Assembly: GCA_937892095.1 (NCBI GenBank)
Contig: CALAVC010000245.1
Location: 1-8,692, forward strand
Direction: 5' to 3'
Length of the DNA: 8,692 nucleotides
Source of the DNA: an uncultured Bacteroidales bacterium
Lineage (GTDB): Bacteria; Bacteroidota; Bacteroidia; Bacteroidales; Marinilabiliaceae
The notes under the pieces are model-generated. The model saw only the letters and a program-made list of their open reading frames with translations, had not been told where the DNA came from and did no database searches. The position numbers and the translations under genes were made by a program. This document shows positions 1 to 7,041 of this stretch, piece after piece; the stretch's first letter is position 1; each line of letters begins with the position of its first letter.

Positions 1-480
1 TGAGCCAACAAGTGTCAGACGCCCTATGTCTATATGCCAATCATCTGCTCGCTCTGCAATATACGAAAGAGCACTATTTACGTCTTGCAATCCAGCTGGG
101 TATAGTGCAACATCTGACAGTCGATAGTCTACGCAAACACACACAAAGTCGCCAGTCGAAGCCAAGTTCTGTGCCATCGGCGTATCGAGTTCTTTCGCTC
201 CCGAACGCCAACCACCTCCATGTATAAAAACAATCGGCGTAAGCTTTTTGCTAACGTTCTGTGGCATATATACGTCCATACAAAGTTTTATTGTGTCGCC
301 AATTGTTTTATAGACTACATTTTCTGTTGCCTCGATGTTCGTTGCTGTCGATATGTGTTTTTCAATATTAGGATAATACTTTAGTTGCCTTTTATACTCA
401 TTATCAAGCGTAAAGGGTTGTGCACCCACAACATTACATATCATTGCAATGGCAAGTGTGGCGAATACTTTTTTCTTCAT
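1..480 (-). CDS. Secreted alpha/beta-hydrolase, esterase type (BD-FAE-like), C-terminus cut by window edge
   Basis: The first 160 residues of a protein that continues beyond position 1. A lysine-rich start and a hydrophobic stretch ending in VVGAQ (about residues 1-21) form a Sec signal peptide, so it acts in the periplasm or outside. HGGGW at residues 87-91 is the oxyanion-hole motif of the HGGG-type esterases, and VDYRLS (118-122) is the next conserved strand of that fold. The window ends in LTLVGS, just where this family carries its nucleophile elbow GxSxG, so the catalytic Ser, Asp and His are not visible. The family includes acetyl, feruloyl and other carboxylic ester hydrolases. Beside a pectin lyase, a role in removing acyl groups from pectin or hemicellulose is plausible, but it is an inference from context. 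A peptidase or lipase-like relative remains possible. It starts 93 bp after the lyase stop, behind a terminator, and has its own -7 element. The ATG at 480 is the only start that gives a complete signal peptide. Confidence 0.85.
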   Translation of the reverse strand, partial: MKKKVFATLAIAMICNVVGAQPFTLDNEYKRQLKYYPNIEKHISTATNIEATENVVYKTIGDTIKLCMDVYMPQNVSKKLTPIVFIHGGGWRSGAKELDTPMAQNLASTGDFVCVCVDYRLSDVALYPAGLQDVNSALSYIAERADDWHIDIGRLTLVGS

Positions 481-503
481 TATGTCTACTTCACTTTGTT
501 TCA

Positions 504-511
504 CAAATATA
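504..511 (-). promoter_or_regulatory. Predicted -7 element TATATTTG for the esterase gene
   Basis: On the minus strand this reads TATATTTG, an exact match to the Bacteroidota -7 consensus TAnnTTTG. It lies 23 bp upstream of the esterase ATG, giving a short leader of roughly 15-20 nt. The place where the -33 TTTG would be expected is occupied by the hairpin and T-tract of the upstream lyase terminator, and no good -33 match is seen. The assignment rests on the -7 match and position. Confidence 0.5.
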
Positions 512-515
512 CACT

Positions 516-552
516 AAAAAAGCCGGTCTATGTCGTTCGACATAAAACCGGC
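516..552 (-). terminator. Rho-independent terminator after the PL11 lyase gene
   Basis: On the minus strand a stem GCCGGT...ACCGGC (outer 6 bp) continues, after a small asymmetric bulge (TT against G), into TATGTCG/CGACATA (inner 7 bp) with a tiny AA loop. The hairpin (522-552) is followed directly by six T residues (516-521). It lies 21 bp after the lyase stop codon, which is the expected place to end the DUF4301-lyase transcript. Confidence 0.9.
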
Positions 553-573
553 ATTCTTGTGTGTATTAAAGAA

Positions 574-3500
574 TTATCGTTTCACAACCTTCCATTCTTT
601 AACGTCATTCTGTGTTCTGACGCGCAAGATATAAAGTCCTTTATTCATTCCGTTTGCTGAAACCCTAACTATTGTTTGCAAGGCATTGCCATAGTTTTGT
701 TTGACTACCACTTTGCCAGTCAGGTCATATACACATGCGTCCACAACATTCGCACCGCCATCTATACACAAATATATATTGTCGCTCACGATGTTGCTAA
801 GCAAACGTATTTCGCCATTGCTTGCCACAATGTTGCTAAGTGGTGCGGCAACAGAAGGCGTATACTCTTCCTTAACCTCTTCGGCCGACATTGCTCCACT
901 ATATACTTTCAGATCGTCTATTAGACCCGTGTATGGTCTGTCATAGCTAACCGTCGCATTGCCTATGACAATTTCCTCCGTTTGGCTTATGTCGCCAGTC
1001 TTATCGTCAGCACTTGTGGCGAGCTTGCCATCTGTGTATATGTATAGTTTCTTGTTTACAACGTCGCGCACGCCAACAATCGAGTGCCACTCGCCATCAA
1101 ATAGTCCCGTGGCGTCGGTTATGGCAGCTTGCGTCTTGGTTACGTCATCGTCAATGGCAAAATATAGTTTACCACTCTTATATTCGATGCCGACCCACTT
1201 GCCACTGGCTCCAGTCGACGTGTTCTTTGTCGTACTGCCCGAATGGAATATGTATGCTCCTTCCTGTGGCATTGTGCTCTTTATCCACAAACCAATAGTG
1301 AAACTTATAGTCGATAGCGTAAACTTGTCATAGTGAGACATGGCCACACGAGAAGCTCCACTTCCGGTCATGCTCAGCGCCTTGCCATGCATACCATAGA
1401 CATACTCTGTCGTAAGATCTGTGGCTGTTGCTTCGGTTGCCGTAACCTCGTTAAGTAGCGACTCATCGAATGCAAAATGTGCTATTAACGAAAGTTGTGC
1501 AGTAGATATTACGCCCGTCAGTGAGGTACCTTCAACAGTCTTCGGGTCGCCCGAAGCTGTTATGGTATACGCGAACACACCATCTTCTTCCGTTTTGCCC
1601 GATATGGTTATCTGACCATCTTCAAACGTGTAGCTAATACCCTCTGGCAATCCTGAGACCTCGACATCTGTTACGTTTGTTGTTGTGAAGACAATTGGCG
1701 TAATTTCGACATTGGGGTCAATGTTCAGATTTTGTGCGCCACTCGTCAGCGTAAGAGTTGCCAGACGCTTATTCACAGTTATTGTACCCGTCTTAGCTAT
1801 CGACTTGTCGCCACTTGCAAGTCCACTTGGCGTTACTTTCCAGCTACACGTGTTGATAGGTGTACCGCTAATTGTTACTTTGCCATCAGCAACGGTATAC
1901 GTTAGCCCTTCAGAGAGTCCACTTACCGTTACTTCTGAGCAATTAACCATTTCGAGTTCAATAGAGCTTATCACGTCGCCCACCTCAACAGTTTGCGACG
2001 TCTGCGAACCTGTTGCCGTACGCAAGTAAGCAGTTACCTCAAAGAGGTCGGGCAAATAGTAGCCAAGATGAGGAGGTTGGTTATATGCTGTTTGTTCCCA
2101 CACCATACCCATGCGATACGTATGGTCGTGTGGCAAAGTGGTTACCCTATATTTCGATGGGGTAACTGTTGTATAAATTAGCAATCCCTTATCTGTCGGA
2201 CTAACAGAATCGCGAACGATGACTTCTTCGCGCCAGTCGCCCAAAATATCACCCATAAAGCAAGGTGTAGACTTTGTCGTATTACACATCCAACCATTGA
2301 ATGTAGCAATGTCCGAATATGTTCCCGCGCTTGAATTATACTTCGAGATTTTAAATTGTGTTCTTTCATTATCGGCTTTAGCATTTGTGCCGTCAAGTAA
2401 CTCGTCTTGAAGGTCGCCGTCCCAATATATCCTGAAGTTTTGCGAACTCGTTTTAGCCGACACTTGTTCACCGCTTACGCAACTACGCGTTATTTTATCT
2501 TGATTGCTGTAGAAATAGAATCCATAGTGATTGGCATCAAGTTGTGCTGCGATGCCACGTCCGTTGTCTACGCCCGCAGGTCCTCCCATATAGAGTATTT
2601 CGCCTGTTGCAGCGTCGTGTACGTCCCAAGCTCCGTATGGCAAACTGAGTTTCTCTTCGTGCACATCGAACACTTCGAGCCCAGGTCTTGTCGGGTCAAG
2701 GTCGGCAAGGTGAATGGCATCACCATGCCCCATGCCAGTGGAGTAAAGTACTTTGCCGTCATCGTCCAGTGCTGCTGCACCCCATATTATTTCGTCGAGT
2801 CCATCGCCGTCTACATCGGCAATCGACAAGTTGTGGTTGCCGTTGCCATACAAGTTGCCCGAACCTGCAACGCCACCAGTACTATTGGACTTTTGCACTC
2901 CACTCGTATTGGCATTTGCCGTGTAGCTTGTTTCGTTGCCGCTTGCGTCGACAACCTTATATGCGGTCCCAAGCGATTCTGACTTATGCAACCATACTGT
3001 TTCTATTTTCGAGCCATCGAACTGTGCTGCCCACACGTATGCTTGTGTGTAGTAGCCACGACTATTTATCATGCACGGACGCACATTGCCATCGACTCCC
3101 TTTATGTAGGCTGCAGCAGCCAAGTAGCGCTCACATCGGTTGCCGTATGTGTCACCCCAAGAACTCGTAATGGTTCGCGCTGGCAAGTAGTTCGTCGTAT
3201 GAATGGCTGCACCAGTCAGCCCGTTAAATACCGTATAATATTCCGGACCAGCTATTATTATGCCATTCGAGTTAGCATATTTTGCCGTATTGTCTGCCGA
3301 CTTGATCGTCTCATCAGTAGCGGCTTCGCTAACGTACTTGCCCGCACCATCTACCGAGCCGGGAGCCGTTTTGCAAGCAAGTTCTGCCTTGCCGTCGCCG
3401 TCAAAGTCGTAGACAAGGAACTGCGTATAATGTGCGCCAGCTCGAATGTTTGGTCCTAAGTCGATGCGCCAAAGCTTTGTGCCGTCAAGTTTTATACAAT

Positions 3501-4032
3501 CGATATACACATTACTTGTAGCCCACTTTTGGCTATTGTCTGCGCTGTTCTTGGGATTCCACTTTAAGAATATTTCATATTCTCCGTCGCCGTCCACATC
3601 GCCCACAGAAATGTCATTGGGGTCGTAGTCTCCGTCCGACGCGAGTGGCTCTGGCACGTCGAGCGCTATTCGCTTATATTGCGTTGCCCAAATCTCACTC
3701 AGATTCGTCGATTCAATTTCATTGCCTTCGGCATCGAGCGTCTTTAGAGTGTACACAGACTCCGTAGTACCATTCTTATCGGTGTAATTAGTTACGTCAG
3801 TCAAGTGTGCATCAGTGTTCACCAGTTCGCCATCGCGATAGAGGTCAAATTGAACCTTTGCATCGTCCGTTCCAAGCAGTCGCCACGATAGGTATACACC
3901 CGATGATGTTTTTATACCTATCATGCCTCGGTCGAGTTTTTCGAGCGGAAAACTCTGCGCAGTAGCCACTCCTGACGACAAGAGCAATAGCCCTGCAGCA
4001 ATGGTTAAGAGTTGTTTTTTTTTGTATGTCAT
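574..4032 (-). CDS. Secreted multidomain PL11 rhamnogalacturonan lyase with Ig-like, LamG and type IX secretion tail domains
   Basis: It cleaves the rhamnogalacturonan-I backbone of pectin by beta-elimination. Residues 1-26 are a signal peptide (KKK, hydrophobic core, ATAQ). Residues about 27-670 match the PL11 fold: an N-terminal beta domain starting EKLDRGMIGIKT, then an eight-bladed propeller with Ca-binding DxDGDG loops at 145-150, 209-214 and 407-411, and typical blocks such as RAGAHYTQF, GHGDAIH and LPHDHTYRMG. Two Ig-like repeats follow (about 683-755 and 760-845), then a LamG/concanavalin-like domain (about 848-1045, FTIGLWIKS, DGEWHSIVGVRD, GLIDDLKVYSG). The last 85 residues resemble a type A Por tail (VYDLTGKVV, KGLYILRVR, basic end KVVKR), although the usual leading YPNP-like motif is not recognizable. 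Single-domain PL11 enzymes are about 600 residues, so about 480 residues are added here. The lyase and LamG assignments are firm; endo- versus exo-lyase (YesW versus YesX type) cannot be decided. The start lies 12 bp after the DUF4301 stop, so co-transcription is likely. Confidence 0.93.
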   Translation of the reverse strand: MTYKKKQLLTIAAGLLLLSSGVATAQSFPLEKLDRGMIGIKTSSGVYLSWRLLGTDDAKVQFDLYRDGELVNTDAHLTDVTNYTDKNGTTESVYTLKTLDAEGNEIESTNLSEIWATQYKRIALDVPEPLASDGDYDPNDISVGDVDGDGEYEIFLKWNPKNSADNSQKWATSNVYIDCIKLDGTKLWRIDLGPNIRAGAHYTQFLVYDFDGDGKAELACKTAPGSVDGAGKYVSEAATDETIKSADNTAKYANSNGIIIAGPEYYTVFNGLTGAAIHTTNYLPARTITSSWGDTYGNRCERYLAAAAYIKGVDGNVRPCMINSRGYYTQAYVWAAQFDGSKIETVWLHKSESLGTAYKVVDASGNETSYTANANTSGVQKSNSTGGVAGSGNLYGNGNHNLSIADVDGDGLDEIIWGAAALDDDGKVLYSTGMGHGDAIHLADLDPTRPGLEVFDVHEEKLSLPYGAWDVHDAATGEILYMGGPAGVDNGRGIAAQLDANHYGFYFYSNQDKITRSCVSGEQVSAKTSSQNFRIYWDGDLQDELLDGTNAKADNERTQFKISKYNSSAGTYSDIATFNGWMCNTTKSTPCFMGDILGDWREEVIVRDSVSPTDKGLLIYTTVTPSKYRVTTLPHDHTYRMGMVWEQTAYNQPPHLGYYLPDLFEVTAYLRTATGSQTSQTVEVGDVISSIELEMVNCSEVTVSGLSEGLTYTVADGKVTISGTPINTCSWKVTPSGLASGDKSIAKTGTITVNKRLATLTLTSGAQNLNIDPNVEITPIVFTTTNVTDVEVSGLPEGISYTFEDGQITISGKTEEDGVFAYTITASGDPKTVEGTSLTGVISTAQLSLIAHFAFDESLLNEVTATEATATDLTTEYVYGMHGKALSMTGSGASRVAMSHYDKFTLSTISFTIGLWIKSTMPQEGAYIFHSGSTTKNTSTGASGKWVGIEYKSGKLYFAIDDDVTKTQAAITDATGLFDGEWHSIVGVRDVVNKKLYIYTDGKLATSADDKTGDISQTEEIVIGNATVSYDRPYTGLIDDLKVYSGAMSAEEVKEEYTPSVAAPLSNIVASNGEIRLLSNIVSDNIYLCIDGGANVVDACVYDLTGKVVVKQNYGNALQTIVRVSANGMNKGLYILRVRTQNDVKEWKVVKR
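1591..1926 (-). repeat. Two tandem Ig-like repeats inside the PL11 lyase
   Basis: Residues 703-725 and 792-814 of the lyase repeat the same block, with the shared pattern VSGLxEGxxYTxxDGxxTISG; 14 of 23 positions are identical by eye. Each is the core of an approximately 75-85 residue domain of the putative Ig / cadherin-like type that often spaces the modules of secreted glycan-active enzymes. They sit between the lyase propeller and the LamG domain and probably act as a linker or carbohydrate-binding spacer. Confidence 0.7.
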
Positions 4033-4044
4033 ATTAAATTAATT

Positions 4045-5532
4045 TTACATTTGATGCACGGGACGCAAAAGGTCCATTACAGTCTTTACTGGGTTGAACG
4101 TTATGACTGGCACTTCGACAAAGAACGTCAGCCAATATGCCATTGCACCATTCCACAAGCCCGGCAACTCCATGCCAGTTACGTCTTTTCCGTTCACGCT
4201 CTTGTGTGTTTGGAAGCCAGCATCGGGGTCGACAAACTTCTTCAAGTCGTAGTTCTTGCCATTCCTATCTTTCAAGCAACAGAAGAGGTCGACAGGGTTG
4301 AAGTGAGTGCTACCGTTGACAATCTTCTTAACATTGGGATCGTCAAGATTCATCTGTGCGCTCTCGACAATCTGCAAGCTCAGTCGGCCATCTTTGCCCT
4401 CTACCCAGAACGGACCGCCGCCAGGCTCACCTTCGTTTTTAACCATGCCACATACTCGTAGCGGACGATCTAATATGCCGTATATATACGCCTTTTGCTT
4501 CTCAAAATCTGCCGAAGCAATTTCTGATAGTGTGTTCAACTTGAGTTCACGGTCAATAAAGTCAAAGGCTTCCTTTACTGCGCTTTGTTCACCTTTGTCA
4601 AGCCGAAGCAGAATAGAGTCAATCATTCGCTTGCGCAGCAACCCAAAGGCTGCTATCACTTTTTTCCAAAGTGCAGTTTGCTGCATTAGTCTGCCATGAG
4701 CCACGTTGTCGATGTTCTTCACAAACACTGCATCGGCATCTATCTTACTTAGGTTGCCAATTAGTGCACCATGACCACCGGGACGGAAGATTAGATGCCC
4801 GTCATTATCTCGCGCTGGCAGACCATCGGTCTCCAAAGCTGGCACATCGGTCGATGGAGGTTGAATGCTATACGAAACCTCAACCTTCCCGCCCGTCTTA
4901 CTAAGAACTGGTGCCAAAGTTTTCTTAAACTCTTCTTCCATGCCCATTGGCACCGTATAATGCACAAGACTATGACCCTTCGACATGCAATATTCAAGTG
5001 CCTCATATATATGCTCTTCGGCTGCAGTACGCACGCTTCCGTCTGCATACTTATGGAAAGCCACAAGTCCTTTGGGGTGACTTCCGTACGCCAACCCATT
5101 GTCCGACAAGATCTTATCTACTATGTCTGCATTGCTTTTAGCTTTCAGTGCATGCAATTTATCGGCAAATGCAAAGTCGTTTTGCCTACCAAAAAAAGTC
5201 TTCCACGGCTCTTGCGATTCCATCGCTTTGCGCTCATCGGCTGACGCACCAGCGTACTGATGCAACGGCTTAAACATACGCGAAGCTGCTCCCGAAGCAG
5301 GTACAAACTTTGCTACAGACAATCCTGCAGCAACGTCTGCATCGTACGCCACTGCCAGACTTTGGGCTTCGCTCTCCGAAATACTTGTTATACCATCTCC
5401 TATTGTTGCTGCTCTTCGAACAGCTGTTGGCGCAAATCCTTGTGCTATTCGTTGCAACTGCTCTTCTGTTTCTTGCAGACTTTTGCCACGTTTGCGCAAA
5501 TCTTCCTCATCTTTTGGAGTAAGCTTTGTCAT
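4045..5532 (-). CDS. DUF4301 family protein, UDP-sugar pyrophosphorylase-like
   Basis: A 495-residue protein with no signal peptide or membrane segment, so cytoplasmic. It matches what I know of DUF4301, a Bacteroidota family without an assigned reaction. Visible conserved blocks are VPASGAASRMFK (77-88), RPGGHGAL (250-257), VKNIDN (271-276), EPGGGPFWV (369-377), SLQIVESAQ (385-393) and THFNPVDLF (409-417). The first resembles the glycine-rich nucleotide loop of GT-A pyrophosphorylases, and the PGGHG plus NIDN pair resembles the PPGHG and N(V/I)DN blocks of UDP-sugar pyrophosphorylases. A nucleotidyltransferase role on a sugar phosphate is therefore a reasonable inference, but substrate and activity are unknown. 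The N-terminus (about 1-32) is charged and helical. It is the first gene of a unit with the PL11 lyase 12 bp downstream. The ATG at 5532 follows a -7 element by 35 bp. Confidence 0.85.
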   Translation of the reverse strand: MTKLTPKDEEDLRKRGKSLQETEEQLQRIAQGFAPTAVRRAATIGDGITSISESEAQSLAVAYDADVAAGLSVAKFVPASGAASRMFKPLHQYAGASADERKAMESQEPWKTFFGRQNDFAFADKLHALKAKSNADIVDKILSDNGLAYGSHPKGLVAFHKYADGSVRTAAEEHIYEALEYCMSKGHSLVHYTVPMGMEEEFKKTLAPVLSKTGGKVEVSYSIQPPSTDVPALETDGLPARDNDGHLIFRPGGHGALIGNLSKIDADAVFVKNIDNVAHGRLMQQTALWKKVIAAFGLLRKRMIDSILLRLDKGEQSAVKEAFDFIDRELKLNTLSEIASADFEKQKAYIYGILDRPLRVCGMVKNEGEPGGGPFWVEGKDGRLSLQIVESAQMNLDDPNVKKIVNGSTHFNPVDLFCCLKDRNGKNYDLKKFVDPDAGFQTHKSVNGKDVTGMELPGLWNGAMAYWLTFFVEVPVITFNPVKTVMDLLRPVHQM

Positions 5533-5567
5533 ATCTTTTGGTTTATTTTAAATTCTTTTCAGTAAAC

Positions 5568-5575
5568 CAAATATA
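5568..5575 (-). promoter_or_regulatory. Predicted -7 element TATATTTG for the DUF4301-PL11 unit
   Basis: The minus strand reads TATATTTG, matching TAnnTTTG, 35 bp before the DUF4301 start. A TTTTC stretch about 15-20 bp upstream is the only -33 candidate and is weak. The leader to the ATG is A-rich (AAAAGAATTTAAAATAAA) with no GGAGG-like site, which is usual in Bacteroidota. Confidence 0.5.
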
Positions 5576-5589
5576 ATAAATATATAAGA

Positions 5590-5628
5590 AAATTACCGGC
5601 ACCTACAAAAGCAGGTGCCGTTTTTTTT
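5590..5628 (-). terminator. Terminator hairpin after the aldo/keto reductase gene
   Basis: A perfect 8-bp stem CGGCACCT (5597-5604) / AGGTGCCG (5613-5620) with an 8-nt loop. On the minus strand it begins 6 bp past the reductase stop codon and is followed by TAATTTTCTTA, a weak T-tract. On the plus strand the same hairpin is followed by a clean run of eight T (5621-5628), which overlaps the reductase stop codon, so the element can work in both directions. No plus-strand gene that would need it is visible. Confidence 0.8.
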
Positions 5629-7021
5629 ACAAATCCTCTGTTTTCAATCTCTCGACAAAGTAGTCTATTTTTTGCAGTTCGCGAGGGATGTCTATCCGTT
5701 GAGGACAATGTGGCTTGCATTGATTACAACCAATGCAATGACTTGCTTGTCGCAACTTAGGCACAGAACGGTCGTAGCCCACAAGGAATATTCGCCTGTT
5801 TTTATAATATTCTTCAGCGTCGGCATCTTTATTGGGCATGTTGCCTTCGTTTATGCACTTATTGTAGTGTAGCAGATTGGCAGGAATGTCTATGCCATAG
5901 GGGCAAGGCATGCAATATTTGCAATCGTTACAAGGTATGGTCTTGTAGGCCACCATTTCTTTTGCCACCTCTTCGAGGAAAGCATTATCGTCGTCGGTTA
6001 GTGGTGTGAGCGGAGCGTATGATTTCAAATTGTCCTTCAAATGTTCCATGTACGTCATGCCACTAAGTACAGTCAGTACGTTTGGAAAAGAACCAGCATA
6101 GCGAAATGCCCACGAAGCAATGCTACGCTCTGGATCTCGTTGTTTGAGTTTAGCAGCTATGTGGTCGTGTACTTTCGACAGACGACCTCCAAGCAGAGGC
6201 TCCATAATAACCGCTGGTATACCACGCTTGTTTAGCTCGTTATACAGATACTCAGCATTCGTGTTGCGTCTGTTGGTTGCCTTGGCATGATGCCAATCGA
6301 CGTAGTTTAACTGAATCTGTACGAAGTCCCATTTATACTTGTCGTGTTGCGACAACAGATAGTCAAACACTTCAACTTCGCCATGATACGAAAATCCTAA
6401 GTTGCGTATTCGTCCTTTGGCGCGCTCCTCAACAAGGTAGTCGAGCATTCCGTTGTCGATGTATCGACCATTGAGTGCATCCATACCACCCATGCCGATG
6501 CCGTGAAGTAGCAAATAATCTATATAGTCGACTTGCAGCTCTTTGAACGAGTTTTCGTACATCTTTAACGACTCTTTTCTACTCCACGTTTGCTCGGCAA
6601 AATTCGACAGTTTTGTGGCTACAAAAAATTTGCTACGGTCATGACGTTTGAGTGCGACTCCTGTTGCGTATTCACTCTTACCCTTGCAATAGGCAGGAGA
6701 CGTGTCGAAATAGTTGACACCATGCGCAATGGCATAGTCGACAAGGCGATTAACCATTTCTTGATCAATCTCACCATCCGACTTGGTTGGCCAACGCATA
6801 CAGCCATAGCCAAGTAGCGAGACTCTGTCGCCCGTCGATGGTGTGGTTCGATATGTCATGTCGCTTGCCGAAGTCTCTGTCGGTGTCGTTTTGGGATCGG
6901 TTGCTGTTCCGTTTGTAGGCTCATCTTTAGCCGTCGTGCAACCAGTAAGGAGCGTAAGTCCCACACCGAGTTGCTTTATAAACTTGCGTCTCGAATTTTT
7001 ATTTTCAGAGTTTGTGTCCAT
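5627..7021 (-). CDS. Exported aldo/keto reductase with C-terminal 2x[4Fe-4S] domain (Tat lipoprotein signal)
   Basis: A 464-residue aldo/keto reductase of the ferredoxin-tailed type. The N-terminus has a twin-arginine motif SRRKFIK (10-16), a hydrophobic stretch and a lipobox LTGC (25-28), so it should be a Tat-exported lipoprotein anchored at Cys28. A Thr/Pro-rich linker follows (about 29-62). The (beta/alpha)8 barrel spans about 63-345 with the full catalytic tetrad: Asp106 (NYFDTSPAY), Tyr111, Lys137 (VATK) and His173 (LLLHG). GMTYMEHLKDN (321-331) matches the usual cofactor-binding end of the barrel. Two cluster motifs close the protein: C364, C367, C370, C373 (CNDCKYCMPCP) and C429, C432, C435, C439 (CIGCNQCKPHCP). 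Physiological substrate unknown; a carbonyl or quinone-type acceptor is a family-level guess. It starts 20 bp after the polyferredoxin stop, so the two are probably one operon and may pass electrons between them. The start at 7021 is supported by the complete signal sequence. Confidence 0.93.
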   Translation of the reverse strand: MDTNSENKNSRRKFIKQLGVGLTLLTGCTTAKDEPTNGTATDPKTTPTETSASDMTYRTTPSTGDRVSLLGYGCMRWPTKSDGEIDQEMVNRLVDYAIAHGVNYFDTSPAYCKGKSEYATGVALKRHDRSKFFVATKLSNFAEQTWSRKESLKMYENSFKELQVDYIDYLLLHGIGMGGMDALNGRYIDNGMLDYLVEERAKGRIRNLGFSYHGEVEVFDYLLSQHDKYKWDFVQIQLNYVDWHHAKATNRRNTNAEYLYNELNKRGIPAVIMEPLLGGRLSKVHDHIAAKLKQRDPERSIASWAFRYAGSFPNVLTVLSGMTYMEHLKDNLKSYAPLTPLTDDDNAFLEEVAKEMVAYKTIPCNDCKYCMPCPYGIDIPANLLHYNKCINEGNMPNKDADAEEYYKNRRIFLVGYDRSVPKLRQASHCIGCNQCKPHCPQRIDIPRELQKIDYFVERLKTEDL

Positions 7022-7041
7022 AAAATTTATAGTGTGGAGCG

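Noticed and set aside
12..227. Plus-strand open frame of 71 codons at the left edge
   Set aside because: It is antisense to the esterase fragment, whose minus-strand frame has a signal peptide and HGGGW motif and clearly takes precedence.
2407..2982. Plus-strand open frame of 191 codons opposite the lyase
   Set aside because: It lies fully inside the well-supported lyase gene, has a Cys/Val-rich composition typical of reversed coding sequence, and shows no recognizable domain. The other plus-strand frames of 60-160 codons across the window fail for the same reasons.
3900..4032. Frameshift or pseudogene at the start of the lyase caused by the A9 run
   Set aside because: The frame reads through cleanly from the ATG into a normal signal peptide and the PL11 domain, so the gene is intact as given.
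1..5532. A complete pectin utilization locus
   Set aside because: No SusC/SusD pair, transporter, hybrid two-component regulator or unsaturated-uronide hydrolase is visible; only a lyase and an esterase fragment support it.
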